Source: Verrucomicrobiota bacterium
Lineage (GTDB): Bacteria > Verrucomicrobiota > Verrucomicrobiia > Limisphaerales > UBA1100
NCBI GenBank assembly: GCA_028343615.1
Contig: JAOLZA010000007.1
Span: forward strand, 1 to 58,998
Length of the DNA: 58,998 bases
Direction of reading: 5' to 3'
Under the pieces are notes generated by a model, which had not been told where the DNA came from, did no database searches, and was given only the letters and a program-made list of their open reading frames with translations. The position numbers and the translations under genes are program-made. This document shows positions 35,163 to 44,614 of the stretch, piece by piece; position 1 is the first letter of the stretch; each line of letters begins with the position of its first letter.

Positions 35163-37010
35163 ATGGTTCAATTCCGCATGCACCGTTTTTTTGCCATTGG
35201 ATTTTTATTCGTTGCCTTCGTGGCTTCCGCGAAGGACAGGCCACCGAACATTGTGATTATTCTGGCTGATGACATGGGGTATGGTGATGCGCGCTGCTAT
35301 AATCCAAAGTCAAAGAACCCCACACATAATATTGACCGGTTGGCACGTGAGGGAATGCGGTTTACTGACGCTCATGCGCCGGCGTCATTTTGTGTGCCGA
35401 CTCGTTACGGACTGCTCACAGGATGTTATCCACACCGGATAAATCTGGATTGGCGCAGCCGCGCGTTGATCGAGAAAGGGCGAACAACAATTCCCTCAGC
35501 ATTACGGGAGAAGGGGTATGCTACGGCAATGGTGGGTAAGTGGCACTTAGGATTTGATAGCGGTCCAAATTACGATTACTCCAAGCCGTTGGTTGGCGGC
35601 CCAATGGATCGTGGGTTTGATTTTTACTTCGGCATGCCGCACTCGCTGGATATTGTGCCGTACTATTACATCAGCGGTCGCAAGCCGGTGATCGCGCCCA
35701 CAGGTACAGTTGGTCCCCGCAATACGGAGGGTTGGAGTCGTATCCAAGGAGAGTTTTGGCGTGGTGGCCCGATTGCATCAAACTTTGAACATGAGGAGGT
35801 GTTGCCGCGCTTCACGATGGATTCGGTGAAATATATCGAGGGACGAAAGGGTAATGAGCAGCCGTTCTTTTTGTATTTGGCTTTACCCGCACCACATACG
35901 CCGTGGTTGCCCACAAAAAAATTCCGAGGGAAAACGAACAACATGTACAGTGACTTTGTGGCAATGGTGGACGACACCGTGGGTCAAGTCCTGTCCGCCC
36001 TTGATCGCACCAAGCTTTCCAAAAACACCCTTGTCATTTTCACCAGTGACAACGGGCCGGTTTGGTATAATACCGACACCGAACGCTTCGGCCACAGTGC
36101 CACCACGCCTTTACGTGGCATGAAAGCTGACGCGTGGGAGGCAGGCCATCGTATGCCCTTTATCGTTCGCTGGCCAGGGAAGGTGAAGGCCAACACGATA
36201 AGTGACGCACTGATTTGCCAGACGGATATGATGGCGACCTTTGCTGCACTCACCGGACGCGGATTGGCCGATAACGAGGGTGAGGATAGCGAGGATTTTT
36301 TGCCGGTGCTACTAGATGAGCGCAAAACGGCTCGGCAAGAGCTGATAACCGGCACTAAGCCAACGCATATGGCCGTTCGACAAGGCCAGCTAAAATACAT
36401 CCCTTCACTCGGGTCCGGTGGCTTTTCTAATCCGCGCCGTGTGCAGCCAGTGCCGAAGGGGCCGCGTGGTCAGCTCTACAATCTGGCTGAGGACATCGGT
36501 GAAGCAAAGAATCTATGGCTCGATGAACCCGGATTGGTTGAATCCTTTGAAAAGCAAATCGCAAAGCAAAAAGCATCGGGTCGAACACGTCCGCCCATGA
36601 AGCTTTTTAATAAACTGCTTTCTGATTCGCCTCAAATTATCACTCACAGGCTCAATGCTGAGCCCAATGATAAACGCTTTCTCTATTATACCGTCAGCCG
36701 TGACGGTCGCACACTCAGAGGCAAAGCCGCCGGCCGCTTGCGCAGCTTATTGATAAGCGACGCGGATTCCACCACTCGACATGATGAAAAATCACACTTT
36801 GACCCAGGCATATTGTTGCGCTTCCGCCTTGGTGACCATGAGGCGCAGGTGGCAATTTGTTTTATATGTAACAAGTGGGCGCTGTACCTCAATGGCGATA
36901 CGGTCAGCTACACGTCGTTGGCCGACGACCGTGCAGCGGTTTTGGCAGAAGTGAAGATGATCTTTCCCAAGGACAAAATCATCCAAGGCATTCCGGAGAA
37001 ATTACAATGA
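35163..37010 (+). CDS. Secreted S1-family sulfatase with extended C-terminus
   Basis: From the ATG at 35163 it has 615 residues (an ATG five codons later is possible); the signal runs to about ASA (23). The metal start is NIVIILADDMGYGD, and the formylglycine motif is C-V-P-T-R (Cys77), followed by Tyr where most relatives have Ala or Ser. Later signatures are MVGKWHLGFD and IFTSDNGPVWYN. After the sulfatase domain, about 110 residues (ITHRLNAEPNDKRFLYYTVSRDGRTL onward) form an extra beta-rich region. It starts the four-sulfatase run: the next gene begins within its stop (37007-37010). The substrate is probably a polysaccharide sulfate. Confidence 0.93.
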   Translation: MVQFRMHRFFAIGFLFVAFVASAKDRPPNIVIILADDMGYGDARCYNPKSKNPTHNIDRLAREGMRFTDAHAPASFCVPTRYGLLTGCYPHRINLDWRSRALIEKGRTTIPSALREKGYATAMVGKWHLGFDSGPNYDYSKPLVGGPMDRGFDFYFGMPHSLDIVPYYYISGRKPVIAPTGTVGPRNTEGWSRIQGEFWRGGPIASNFEHEEVLPRFTMDSVKYIEGRKGNEQPFFLYLALPAPHTPWLPTKKFRGKTNNMYSDFVAMVDDTVGQVLSALDRTKLSKNTLVIFTSDNGPVWYNTDTERFGHSATTPLRGMKADAWEAGHRMPFIVRWPGKVKANTISDALICQTDMMATFAALTGRGLADNEGEDSEDFLPVLLDERKTARQELITGTKPTHMAVRQGQLKYIPSLGSGGFSNPRRVQPVPKGPRGQLYNLAEDIGEAKNLWLDEPGLVESFEKQIAKQKASGRTRPPMKLFNKLLSDSPQIITHRLNAEPNDKRFLYYTVSRDGRTLRGKAAGRLRSLLISDADSTTRHDEKSHFDPGILLRFRLGDHEAQVAICFICNKWALYLNGDTVSYTSLADDRAAVLAEVKMIFPKDKIIQGIPEKLQ

Positions 37011-38317
37011 AAACCTTCTTGTATCTAATTCTTACTGGCGTGTCGTTGATCGCCTCTAAGGTGCCGCCGGAGATTGTATTGCAGCCAAACATTGTATTGA
37101 TCATGGCTGATGACGTCGGCTGCGAACCGATTGGTGCTTATGGTGGCGAGCGCTGGAAGACACCGCACATCGACGCGCTGGCCAAGGGTGGCATGCGGTT
37201 TGACTACTGCTTCAGCATGCCGGTATGTCATCCCACACGAGTTTGCCTGATGACCGGCAAGTATCCTTTCCGATTGAAGTCCGGTTGGGGTTCGTTCCCC
37301 AAGTTGGAGGAAAAAAATACAATGGCACAGGTACTCAAACGAGCAGGTTACGCTACAGCCATTGCCGGCAAGTGGCAGTTGTGTTTGATGAAAGAGGATA
37401 CTGAGCAGCCGGCCCGGATGGGTTTTGATCAATGGAGTGTATTTGGCTGGCACGAGGGTGCGCGCTTCCATGAGCCGATGATCTACCAAGACGGCCGTTT
37501 GCGTACGGACACCAAGGGCAAGTACGGCCCGGAACTGTATGTGGATTTCCTGGGTGAATTCATGAAGAAAAGTGCCGAGGACAAGAAACCTTTCTTTGCC
37601 TATTACTCCATGGCTTTGGCCCATGATGTGACCGATGACATCCCCAAGCAGGTGCCCTACGTGCCAGGGAAAGATCGCTGGATGAATTATGGCGAGATGG
37701 TTGGGAGCATGGATGAGATGGTGGGTAAACTCGTGGGCCGGATCGATCAACTTGGCCTTCGCAAAAACACGATCATCCTGTTCACTGGCGACAACGGAAC
37801 AGCCAAACGTTCCAAGCTGCGTCATATCGAGGGCCGCAAGTACGAGTATGAGAACGTCTACTCCATACGTAATGGCCTGCGGGTTCCCGGCGGCAAGGGG
37901 ACGCTGCTGGATATCGGTACCAATGTGCCCTTGATTGCCAACTGGCCCGGTTATATCAAGGCCGCTAGTTCTGATGATGCCCTTGTGGACTTCAGCGACT
38001 GGTTGCCAACTCTAGCGGAGCTTGGCGTAGCGAAAGTAGGTCACAAGATCGATGGGATTAGTTTTGCACCCGCATTGTTTGGGCTCTCAGGCAGCAAATG
38101 GAAAGTGAGGTCCTTTGCCTTTTCCGAGAGCAAAGGCGGCAAGGCGTGGGTACGCACACAACGTTATAAGCTCTATAATAATGGCCAATTTTATGACGTG
38201 CAAAAGGATGCTATGGAGAAGAAGCCCTTAAAGAATGTGGCTGGCCCCCTCGTCGGAAAACATGCAGCATTGCGCGCGGCTTTTACCAAACTCAATTACC
38301 CCAATAAAAAGAAATGA
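37007..38317 (+). CDS. Secreted S1-family sulfatase
   Basis: A 436-residue compact sulfatase starting at the ATGA overlap (37007). Its N-terminal hydrophobic segment (MKTFLYLILTGVSLIAS) is a plausible signal. NIVLIMADDVGCEPIGAYGG binds the metal, and the formylglycine motif is C-H-P-T-R (Cys74). AGKWQL replaces the common GKWHL, a shared feature with the next gene. LFTGDNGTAKRS carries late metal ligands. No extra C-terminal domain is present. It is second in the sulfatase operon and is translationally coupled on both sides. Confidence 0.92.
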   Translation: MKTFLYLILTGVSLIASKVPPEIVLQPNIVLIMADDVGCEPIGAYGGERWKTPHIDALAKGGMRFDYCFSMPVCHPTRVCLMTGKYPFRLKSGWGSFPKLEEKNTMAQVLKRAGYATAIAGKWQLCLMKEDTEQPARMGFDQWSVFGWHEGARFHEPMIYQDGRLRTDTKGKYGPELYVDFLGEFMKKSAEDKKPFFAYYSMALAHDVTDDIPKQVPYVPGKDRWMNYGEMVGSMDEMVGKLVGRIDQLGLRKNTIILFTGDNGTAKRSKLRHIEGRKYEYENVYSIRNGLRVPGGKGTLLDIGTNVPLIANWPGYIKAASSDDALVDFSDWLPTLAELGVAKVGHKIDGISFAPALFGLSGSKWKVRSFAFSESKGGKAWVRTQRYKLYNNGQFYDVQKDAMEKKPLKNVAGPLVGKHAALRAAFTKLNYPNKKK

Positions 38318-40380
38318 AACGAACCCTGTTCCTCTATGCATGCCTGATGGCCTTGCCGCTTTTTGCCGATAAACCCAACGTCATTGTTATTATGGCTGAT
38401 GATATGGGTTGGGAATGCGTGAGTGCTTATCGTGATCTGATCGCCAAGTACAACTACCCCAAGGCCAACCCGGACGAGAAGGATCATTACGCCACACCCA
38501 ATATCGACAGACTGGCAGCCGGCGGCATGCGCTTTGACCATGGCTATTCCCAGCCCATTTGTACTCCTTCCCGTGTGCAGATCATGACTGGCATTTATAA
38601 CCAGAGGAACTACGTCAAATTTGGTCTGCTGGATCTCAAGTCCAAGACCTTTGGCCATGTGATGAAAAGCGCCGGCTACAAGACGTGTGTTGTGGGCAAA
38701 TGGCAGTTAATGGGAGACATGGAAGGGCCCAAGAATTTTGGTTTTGATGAATATTGCCTTTGGCAACTCACTCGCCGGCCCGCTCGCTATCCTAATGTGG
38801 GCATGGAAGTGAATGGCAAGGAAATCGATTACCCCGGCAAGTATGGCCCTGATATTGCCAGTGATTATCTTTGCGATTTCATTGAGCGCAACAAGGACAA
38901 ACCTTTCTTTGGTTACTACCCCATGATCCTGCCTCACTGGCCTTTTGAACCGACGCCGGATTCCAAGGACTGGGATCCCAAGAGCAAGGGCTGGGAAGGG
39001 GGTGGCCAAACCCAGAAACATCCGAAGTACTTCCGCGAAATGGTGGCATATGTTGACAAGATCATTGGGAAGATCGTGGCCAAGGTGGAAAAAGAGGGAC
39101 TCACAGAAAAGACGCTCATTATTTTCACCGGCGACAACGGTACCGCCGTTAGCGTAACGGGTGTCATGAATGGCCGGATCATCAAGGGCGGCAAAGGCAG
39201 TATGCCAGATGCGGGTAATCACGTACCGTTCGTTGTCAGTTGGCCGGGCACCATCAAGGCGGGCCAAACCACGCGGGCCATTGTCAATTTCAGCGATATC
39301 CTGCCAACCATTGCCGAGGCGGGAGGAGCTAAAGTGGAGCACAAGATTGATGGGGTGAGTTTTCTTGGGCACCTCAAGGGCGGCAACCCGGCACGGGAAG
39401 TGAGCTATTGCTGGTATGCGCGAAATGGCGGACCCAAAGGACAGGAGTTTGCCCGCACGGCAGACTGGAAACTGTACCCAGATGGCAAATTTTTTAACGT
39501 GTATGAGGACGTGCTGGAAAAAAACTCGGTGAGCCCGGGCGATTTGGACACCAAGACTCGTGCCATCCGAGCCAAGTTGCAAAAGGAGCTGGATCGGATG
39601 AAAGGCACGCGCACGATCTTTGATCTATCCAAGTACCAAAACCCGAAAGCCAATCAAGCCAAGGTCAAACAATCGCCTGAATCAGTTGCATGTGAAGGTA
39701 AATATGCCGGGCATTTGCAGGGAGTGTGCCGGGGGACTAACGGCAATTTTTTTTGGAGCTTTACGCAGGCACTGGTCAAGACCGATACCAAGGGAAAAGT
39801 CCTGAAGAAGATCAAGGTACCCGACCATCACGGCGATGTCTGTTTTGCGGGTGGTAAAATTTATTGTGCGGTCAATTTTGGCGCTTTCAATAATCCCGAG
39901 GGTAAGTCCGATAACTGGGTGTACGTGTATGATTCCAAGGATCTGGAATGTTTGGCCAAATATCCGGTTCCGGAAGTAAAGCATGGGGCAGGAGGTATTG
40001 CTGTCAAAAATGGTCGATTTCTTGTGGTGGGCGGCTTGCCCGAGGGTGTGCAGGAAAATTACGTGTATGAATATGACAAGGAATTTAATTTCAAGAAACG
40101 CCACGTGATAAAAAGTGGTTGGACCCGCCTTGGTATTCAAGCGGCGGCCTTTGCTCAGGGCCACTGGTGGTTTGCTTGCTATGGCAGTGTCCTCTTAAAA
40201 ACCACACCTGACTTTAATGTGGTGGGTAAATATAATTTCAATTGCGGCTACGGTGTTCTGCGCGGGCCCAATAATAAGCAACTGTATTGCGCTGATGGCA
40301 CCACCGGCAAGGATGGTTCTGATGGAAATATTAAGGCTGTTAAAGTGGCCAAGTTTGACAAATTGATAATTAAAGAATGA
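38314..40380 (+). CDS. Secreted sulfatase fused to a C-terminal propeller-like domain
   Basis: A 688-residue protein starting inside the preceding stop (38314-38317). It has a signal (MKRTLFLYACLMALPLFA), metal start NVIVIMADDMGWECV, formylglycine motif C-T-P-S-R (Cys83), VGKWQLMG and IFTGDNGTAVSV. The sulfatase domain ends near residue 430. Residues about 450-688 are a distinct module with repeated W/Y-rich strand units (HLQGVCRGTNGNFFWSFTQ, GDVCFAGGKIYCAVNFG, GGIAVKNGRFLVVGGLP, AAAFAQGHWWFACYG), suggesting a beta-propeller. It may bind the polysaccharide or be a second catalytic unit. The next sulfatase gene overlaps by 4 bases. Confidence 0.92.
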   Translation: MKRTLFLYACLMALPLFADKPNVIVIMADDMGWECVSAYRDLIAKYNYPKANPDEKDHYATPNIDRLAAGGMRFDHGYSQPICTPSRVQIMTGIYNQRNYVKFGLLDLKSKTFGHVMKSAGYKTCVVGKWQLMGDMEGPKNFGFDEYCLWQLTRRPARYPNVGMEVNGKEIDYPGKYGPDIASDYLCDFIERNKDKPFFGYYPMILPHWPFEPTPDSKDWDPKSKGWEGGGQTQKHPKYFREMVAYVDKIIGKIVAKVEKEGLTEKTLIIFTGDNGTAVSVTGVMNGRIIKGGKGSMPDAGNHVPFVVSWPGTIKAGQTTRAIVNFSDILPTIAEAGGAKVEHKIDGVSFLGHLKGGNPAREVSYCWYARNGGPKGQEFARTADWKLYPDGKFFNVYEDVLEKNSVSPGDLDTKTRAIRAKLQKELDRMKGTRTIFDLSKYQNPKANQAKVKQSPESVACEGKYAGHLQGVCRGTNGNFFWSFTQALVKTDTKGKVLKKIKVPDHHGDVCFAGGKIYCAVNFGAFNNPEGKSDNWVYVYDSKDLECLAKYPVPEVKHGAGGIAVKNGRFLVVGGLPEGVQENYVYEYDKEFNFKKRHVIKSGWTRLGIQAAAFAQGHWWFACYGSVLLKTTPDFNVVGKYNFNCGYGVLRGPNNKQLYCADGTTGKDGSDGNIKAVKVAKFDKLIIKE

Positions 40381-41780
40381 AACCACGAATATTTTTCACA
40401 CTTCTAATCGTCGGCGCGCTTCTCTCAGTTCAGGCTGCAAACAAACGCCCTAATATCATTCTCGCCATGGCCGATGATCAAGGATGGGGGGATATGGGCT
40501 ATATGGGCCACAAAGTCCTCAAGACTCCTGTCTTTGATGAAATGGCAAAGACCGGCCTTCGCTTTGACCGCTTTTACGCCGCCGCACCCGTCTGTTCGCC
40601 TACTCGTGCCAGTGTGCTCACCGGGCGGCACCCCAATCGTATGGGTTGCTTCCAATGGGGTCACACGATGCGTAAACACGAGATCACCATTGCTGAAGCC
40701 TTAAAGAGTGCCGGTTACACCACCAGCCATTTCGGCAAATGGCATCTGGGTTCAGTGCGTGCCGATAGTGAAGTGGCTCCGGGCAAAAACGGCTTTGATG
40801 AATGGGCCTCTGCCCCCAACTTTTACGAGAATAGCCCCCTCTTCAGTCATAATGGTAAAGTGATTGAAACCAAGGGCGAAAGTTCAGCTGTCACCGTGGA
40901 CTTGGCCCTTAAATGGATGGCCAAGGTAAAGGATAAGCCCTTTCTTTCAGTCATTTGGTTTGGTAACCCCCACGGCCCGCATATTGGCACCGAGAAATTC
41001 CTGAAAATGTATGAAGGCGAGACCAAGGCGTACGCCAACTTCTATGCCGAGATCACCGGCATGGACGCCGCTATGGGCCAGTTACGTGAAGGGATTCGCA
41101 AGCTGGACGTAGCAGATAATACCATCCTCTGGTACTGCAGCGATAATGGCGGTTTAAAACCCAATTCCATGGCCGGGTTGTCAGGAAAGAAAGGTAAGTT
41201 ATTAGAAGGTGGCATTCGCGTGCCCGGCATCATTGAATGGCCAGATGTCATCAAGAAACATCGCATCACAAACGTGCCCGCCAATACTGTAGATATTTAC
41301 CCGACAGTTCTAGAACTGGCCGGCATAAAACAGTCGAACAATCAACCGCTTCTAGATGGGGTAAGCTTGGCTGATCTAATCCATGGCAAAAGTTTCACCC
41401 GTCAGAAGCCCATGGGCTTCTGGAATTACCCAACCAGTGGCCGTGGAATGCATGCCCACAAAATGCTCGAAGCCTTGCGTGCTGAGCAAGTAGCTGGCAA
41501 TCAGGCACCCGCACCCAAGGCAGGGTTTGTGGATAAGCAATATCCGCTGGATAAATTCCCCGGTCCCTCAGCTTGGATTTCCGCCGACTGGAAGCTCCAT
41601 CGCGTGGCTAATAAAGCAGGAGGTAACCCAAGTTACCGACTGTACAACTTAAAGAAGGATGTGCAGGAAAAGACAGATCTGGCCGCCGTACAGCCCGAGC
41701 GTTTGGCTCGACTTAAAGGTGAACTGGCCGGCTGGCAAAAGAGTGTTGTTAATAGCCTCAATGGCGGAGACTACAAATAG
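40377..41780 (+). CDS. Secreted S1-family sulfatase
   Basis: The last gene of the coupled sulfatase run (ATGA overlap at 40377), 467 residues. It has a signal peptide (about residues 1-20), metal start NIILAMADDQGWGDMGYMG, formylglycine motif C-S-P-T-R (Cys73) in PVCSPTRASVLTGRHP, FGKWHLGSV, and WYCSDNGGLKPN. RADSEVAPGKNGFDEW is typical of the choline-sulfatase/N-acetylglucosamine-type lineage only in a general sense, so the substrate is not assigned. It ends 6 bases before the stop of the convergent selB, so the two transcripts meet directly with no room for a terminator. Confidence 0.93.
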   Translation: MKPRIFFTLLIVGALLSVQAANKRPNIILAMADDQGWGDMGYMGHKVLKTPVFDEMAKTGLRFDRFYAAAPVCSPTRASVLTGRHPNRMGCFQWGHTMRKHEITIAEALKSAGYTTSHFGKWHLGSVRADSEVAPGKNGFDEWASAPNFYENSPLFSHNGKVIETKGESSAVTVDLALKWMAKVKDKPFLSVIWFGNPHGPHIGTEKFLKMYEGETKAYANFYAEITGMDAAMGQLREGIRKLDVADNTILWYCSDNGGLKPNSMAGLSGKKGKLLEGGIRVPGIIEWPDVIKKHRITNVPANTVDIYPTVLELAGIKQSNNQPLLDGVSLADLIHGKSFTRQKPMGFWNYPTSGRGMHAHKMLEALRAEQVAGNQAPAPKAGFVDKQYPLDKFPGPSAWISADWKLHRVANKAGGNPSYRLYNLKKDVQEKTDLAAVQPERLARLKGELAGWQKSVVNSLNGGDYK

Positions 41781-41786
41781 TCTCGA

Positions 41787-43676
41787 TTATTTTTCATCGC
41801 GCAACACGCGCACATCGCCTTGCCGTCGGGTAATGCCGTCGCGATCCATTTTTTCCAGGAGCGGAATCAAAATGCGCCGAGTGGTGCCGAGAGCCTGGCG
41901 CAACTCACTAGCGGTACCTTGGCTGTGGGTGCGCAGATGTTTTTTAAGCAGAATGCGGAATCGGTTAAACTGAGCTGCGCCTATTGCCAATTCGGGGTTG
42001 AGCTCCACCACTTCCCCCGCTTCGATCAGAAACCGTAACGCTTGCGCACCCTCAGAAGTGCCGGCCAAAAGTTTGCGTGCGGGTGGATCAGCTCCGGCGA
42101 GTGCTTGTCGAATGTGTTCGCCCGCTGCTCGCAAGTTGGGTGGCAGTGCGGGCTTGTGCGAAAGGGATGTGATGTATTTAGCCTGTCGCTTGAATCCATT
42201 TTGGCAAAGGTCTTCCAGTAACTCGGCAAACACATCACCGGCTGGAAAAGCCTTCTGCGCCAGCGGTCGCAGCAATTCTATTGTCAGCCCAGGCCGTTCG
42301 GGATGGGCGCGGTGTTCCACGTTCACCGCGTTGGCCATCGCCTCGCGCGCCTGTTGCCAACGCGGTCCATCGGCTAGCCAATCGCCTGCCACCAGCGCAG
42401 TCTTGGCGTTTATGAGCGTGGTTACGGCGGTGTTAATTTGGACGGTTGAAAACGTCGAGGGACACAACAACGTGTTCCGCTGCGCAATGCCATCGCGCAC
42501 AAGTTGTGAGCGAATCCATGCTTCGGCGTTCTCCGGCGCTTCGGCGCGGGTTTGCAGGAAAAGTTTGTGTGCGGCCGATCGCAAGCCTTGCCGATTGCCC
42601 TGTGCATCGAGCACTCGGCCACCGGCGAGTGTTGCGCTTTCGGGCCAGTTGCGAATTACGATGCGGTCGCCCGGCCAAACGCAGGCGTATTGTTCGAGGC
42701 GCAGTTGGGCGAGTTGCATTGCGCCGGACTCCAGCGTTTTTCCCTCCACCAAAACCAAACGCGCGGGCCAATGGCCGCTGCCGTGGTGGACGCGCACGCG
42801 GGTATCGTTGCGTAGCGGGGCGCATTCCTGGCCGAGGCGCGTGGAGCGTTCAAGCAACACATCCAGCGTACGTGTGGTGGCAGCGAGTGCGGGCAGGGTG
42901 ATGGTCGCGCCGCGTGGTAAATCGCCGCGTGCGGCATCGGCGAGATTTAGGGCGGTGCGGGTGCCGGGTTGCGCGGTGTCCTGCGCTCGGTTGTGCGATT
43001 GCAGCGTGCGGATGCGTGTGTCGCGCCCGGGCGGATATGCGGTGACCGTGTCGCCTTTACTCATCGTGCCGCCGGTGAGTGTGCCGGAGACCACAGTGCC
43101 GATGCCTTGCAACGTGAACACGCGATCAACGGCAAGGCGCGGTTGTCCGTCATCAGTGTGTGGCGGCATGGTTTCGACCGCGACTGCGAGTGCGTTTTTT
43201 AATTCTTCCAAGCCGATGCCGTTATGGGCGGACACCGGAATGATGGAGGCCTCAGCCAATGGACTATTTTGGAGTTTCAGGCGGATTTCCCCTTCGCGAG
43301 CGCTGGTGTCATCCACGAGATCGGCTTTGGTAAGGGCCACCACGCCACGCGTTGCGCCGAGGTAGCTGAGGATTTGCAAATGCTCTTCGGTCTGCGGCAT
43401 CCAGCCATCGTCCGCCGCTACCACGAGCAGCGCGAGATCCACAGCGCCCACGCCGGCTACCATATTTTTCACAAAATCCTGATGGCCCGGAACATCCACG
43501 ATGCCAAGGCTGTGCCCGGGGAGTTCAAGATGCGCAAAGCCAAGGTCGATGGTGATGCCGCGCAGTTTCTCCTCTGGCAGGCGGTCCGTGTCATTGCCGG
43601 TCAGCGCTTTCACCAGCGCGCTCTTGCCGTGGTCAATGTGACCGGCAGTGGCGAGGATGGCATGTCGGGGGGTCAT
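41787..43676 (-). CDS. selB: Selenocysteine-specific elongation factor SelB
   Basis: A 629-residue protein that carries Sec-tRNA(Sec) to the ribosome at UGA codons followed by a SECIS hairpin. The N-terminal EF-Tu-like GTPase is clear: P-loop [16 protein letters not shown] (12-27), switch [24 protein letters not shown] and the guanine motif TKAD. Beta-barrel domains follow, and the last 250 residues show the winged-helix repeats ([59 protein letters not shown]) that bind SECIS RNA. The length is near E. coli SelB (614). It is last in the minus-strand Sec cassette, and its ATG overlaps the transglutaminase stop by 4 bases. Confidence 0.97.
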   Translation of the reverse strand: MTPRHAILATAGHIDHGKSALVKALTGNDTDRLPEEKLRGITIDLGFAHLELPGHSLGIVDVPGHQDFVKNMVAGVGAVDLALLVVAADDGWMPQTEEHLQILSYLGATRGVVALTKADLVDDTSAREGEIRLKLQNSPLAEASIIPVSAHNGIGLEELKNALAVAVETMPPHTDDGQPRLAVDRVFTLQGIGTVVSGTLTGGTMSKGDTVTAYPPGRDTRIRTLQSHNRAQDTAQPGTRTALNLADAARGDLPRGATITLPALAATTRTLDVLLERSTRLGQECAPLRNDTRVRVHHGSGHWPARLVLVEGKTLESGAMQLAQLRLEQYACVWPGDRIVIRNWPESATLAGGRVLDAQGNRQGLRSAAHKLFLQTRAEAPENAEAWIRSQLVRDGIAQRNTLLCPSTFSTVQINTAVTTLINAKTALVAGDWLADGPRWQQAREAMANAVNVEHRAHPERPGLTIELLRPLAQKAFPAGDVFAELLEDLCQNGFKRQAKYITSLSHKPALPPNLRAAGEHIRQALAGADPPARKLLAGTSEGAQALRFLIEAGEVVELNPELAIGAAQFNRFRILLKKHLRTHSQGTASELRQALGTTRRILIPLLEKMDRDGITRRQGDVRVLRDEK

Positions 43677-44614
43677 CGATTTGAGGGCAATCGCTCGAAT
43701 TTAAATGTGGCTTTCACTGGCACCTCATTGCCGTTCACCTCGAGATGCGGGCCGAAAAAATAATTGAACGGGCCGGACTTGGGCGCAGGGGTCACGCTTA
43801 TGTCACGCCCTTTGCTGAGTTCGAGGCGATTTGCGGGGTGATGACCAAAATAGTATTCGGCCAGTTCGGGGTGTTTATCGGCTTCGCTAATGTCCACGGG
43901 CATCCATTTGCCATCGCCGAAAAATTCCGCCCAACAATGGTAGCCACCAATCGCGCCCGTATCGCGGTTCGCCGGAATGGTGAAGCCAATGGCAAAGCGC
44001 GCAGGAATATTCGCCGCACGACATAAGGCAATGAAGTATGCGTGGAAATCAGTGCAGTTGCCGGTTTGCGCGTCGCAGGCGTAGAGGGCATCGCCGCGGC
44101 CCCAACTCTTGCCGGTTTTGTCGTAGCGCATATGTTCGAGTACGTGGTCATAGAGCGCCTTGCCGCGCGCGTGGTCGTCCGCTGCTTTCGCGGTGATTCG
44201 CTTGGCAATGGCGGTGAAACGCGCGTTGAGCGGCACGAGTTTTTCGGCTTTGAGATGAAGGGCCGGATTGCCGGCTTCGGCGTGAGCTACTTTTTCTTTG
44301 CGCGTGATTTGGTAGTGAATGGTGATGCGTTTGCCGCTGTCGCCGGGACCGGGCTGCAGCAAGAGAATTTCATTTTCGGCGGAGGCATCGCGCGTCTTGT
44401 GCCACGGTACGGGCGAGATGATGGCGCGTTTTTGGATTTTTTGGAAAGCGTCAGCGCCTGCGAGCGGAATCCAAAGTGTACCTTTGGCGGTGATCTTGGG
44501 CAGCGCCATTTCATAAACCAATTTGAAATGGTCTACGCCTTTCACGATTGTTTTGTCCGCCGCAAAAGTGGAGGCAGTCAAAAAAAGTGCGATAAGAGAC
44601 AGTAATGTTTTCAT
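43673..44614 (-). CDS. Secreted transglutaminase-like cysteine peptidase inside the sel operon
   Basis: A 313-residue protein with a Sec signal (MKTLLSLIALFLTASTFAA). A beta-rich N-terminal region is followed by the transglutaminase core with the triad Cys187 (TGNCTDFHAYFIALCRA), His226 (YHCWAEFF) and Asp241 (WMPVDISEA). Bacterial members are mostly peptidases or peptidoglycan/protein cross-link enzymes of the envelope. It overlaps selA by 4 bases upstream and selB by 4 bases downstream, so it must be translated as part of the sel transcript although its function has no known tie to selenium. No Sec codon is present in it. Its C-terminus ends in a strand-rich tail. Confidence 0.92.
   Translation of the reverse strand: MKTLLSLIALFLTASTFAADKTIVKGVDHFKLVYEMALPKITAKGTLWIPLAGADAFQKIQKRAIISPVPWHKTRDASAENEILLLQPGPGDSGKRITIHYQITRKEKVAHAEAGNPALHLKAEKLVPLNARFTAIAKRITAKAADDHARGKALYDHVLEHMRYDKTGKSWGRGDALYACDAQTGNCTDFHAYFIALCRAANIPARFAIGFTIPANRDTGAIGGYHCWAEFFGDGKWMPVDISEADKHPELAEYYFGHHPANRLELSKGRDISVTPAPKSGPFNYFFGPHLEVNGNEVPVKATFKFERLPSNR

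Noticed and set aside
38707-39582. 291-codon open frame antisense to a sulfatase gene
   Set aside because: No signal or motif; the sulfatase frame on the plus strand is fully supported.
41998-43365. 455-codon open frame antisense to selB
   Set aside because: It lies entirely opposite the well-supported selB frame; its Arg/Ser-rich composition is what GC-rich reverse frames give, and no domain is visible.
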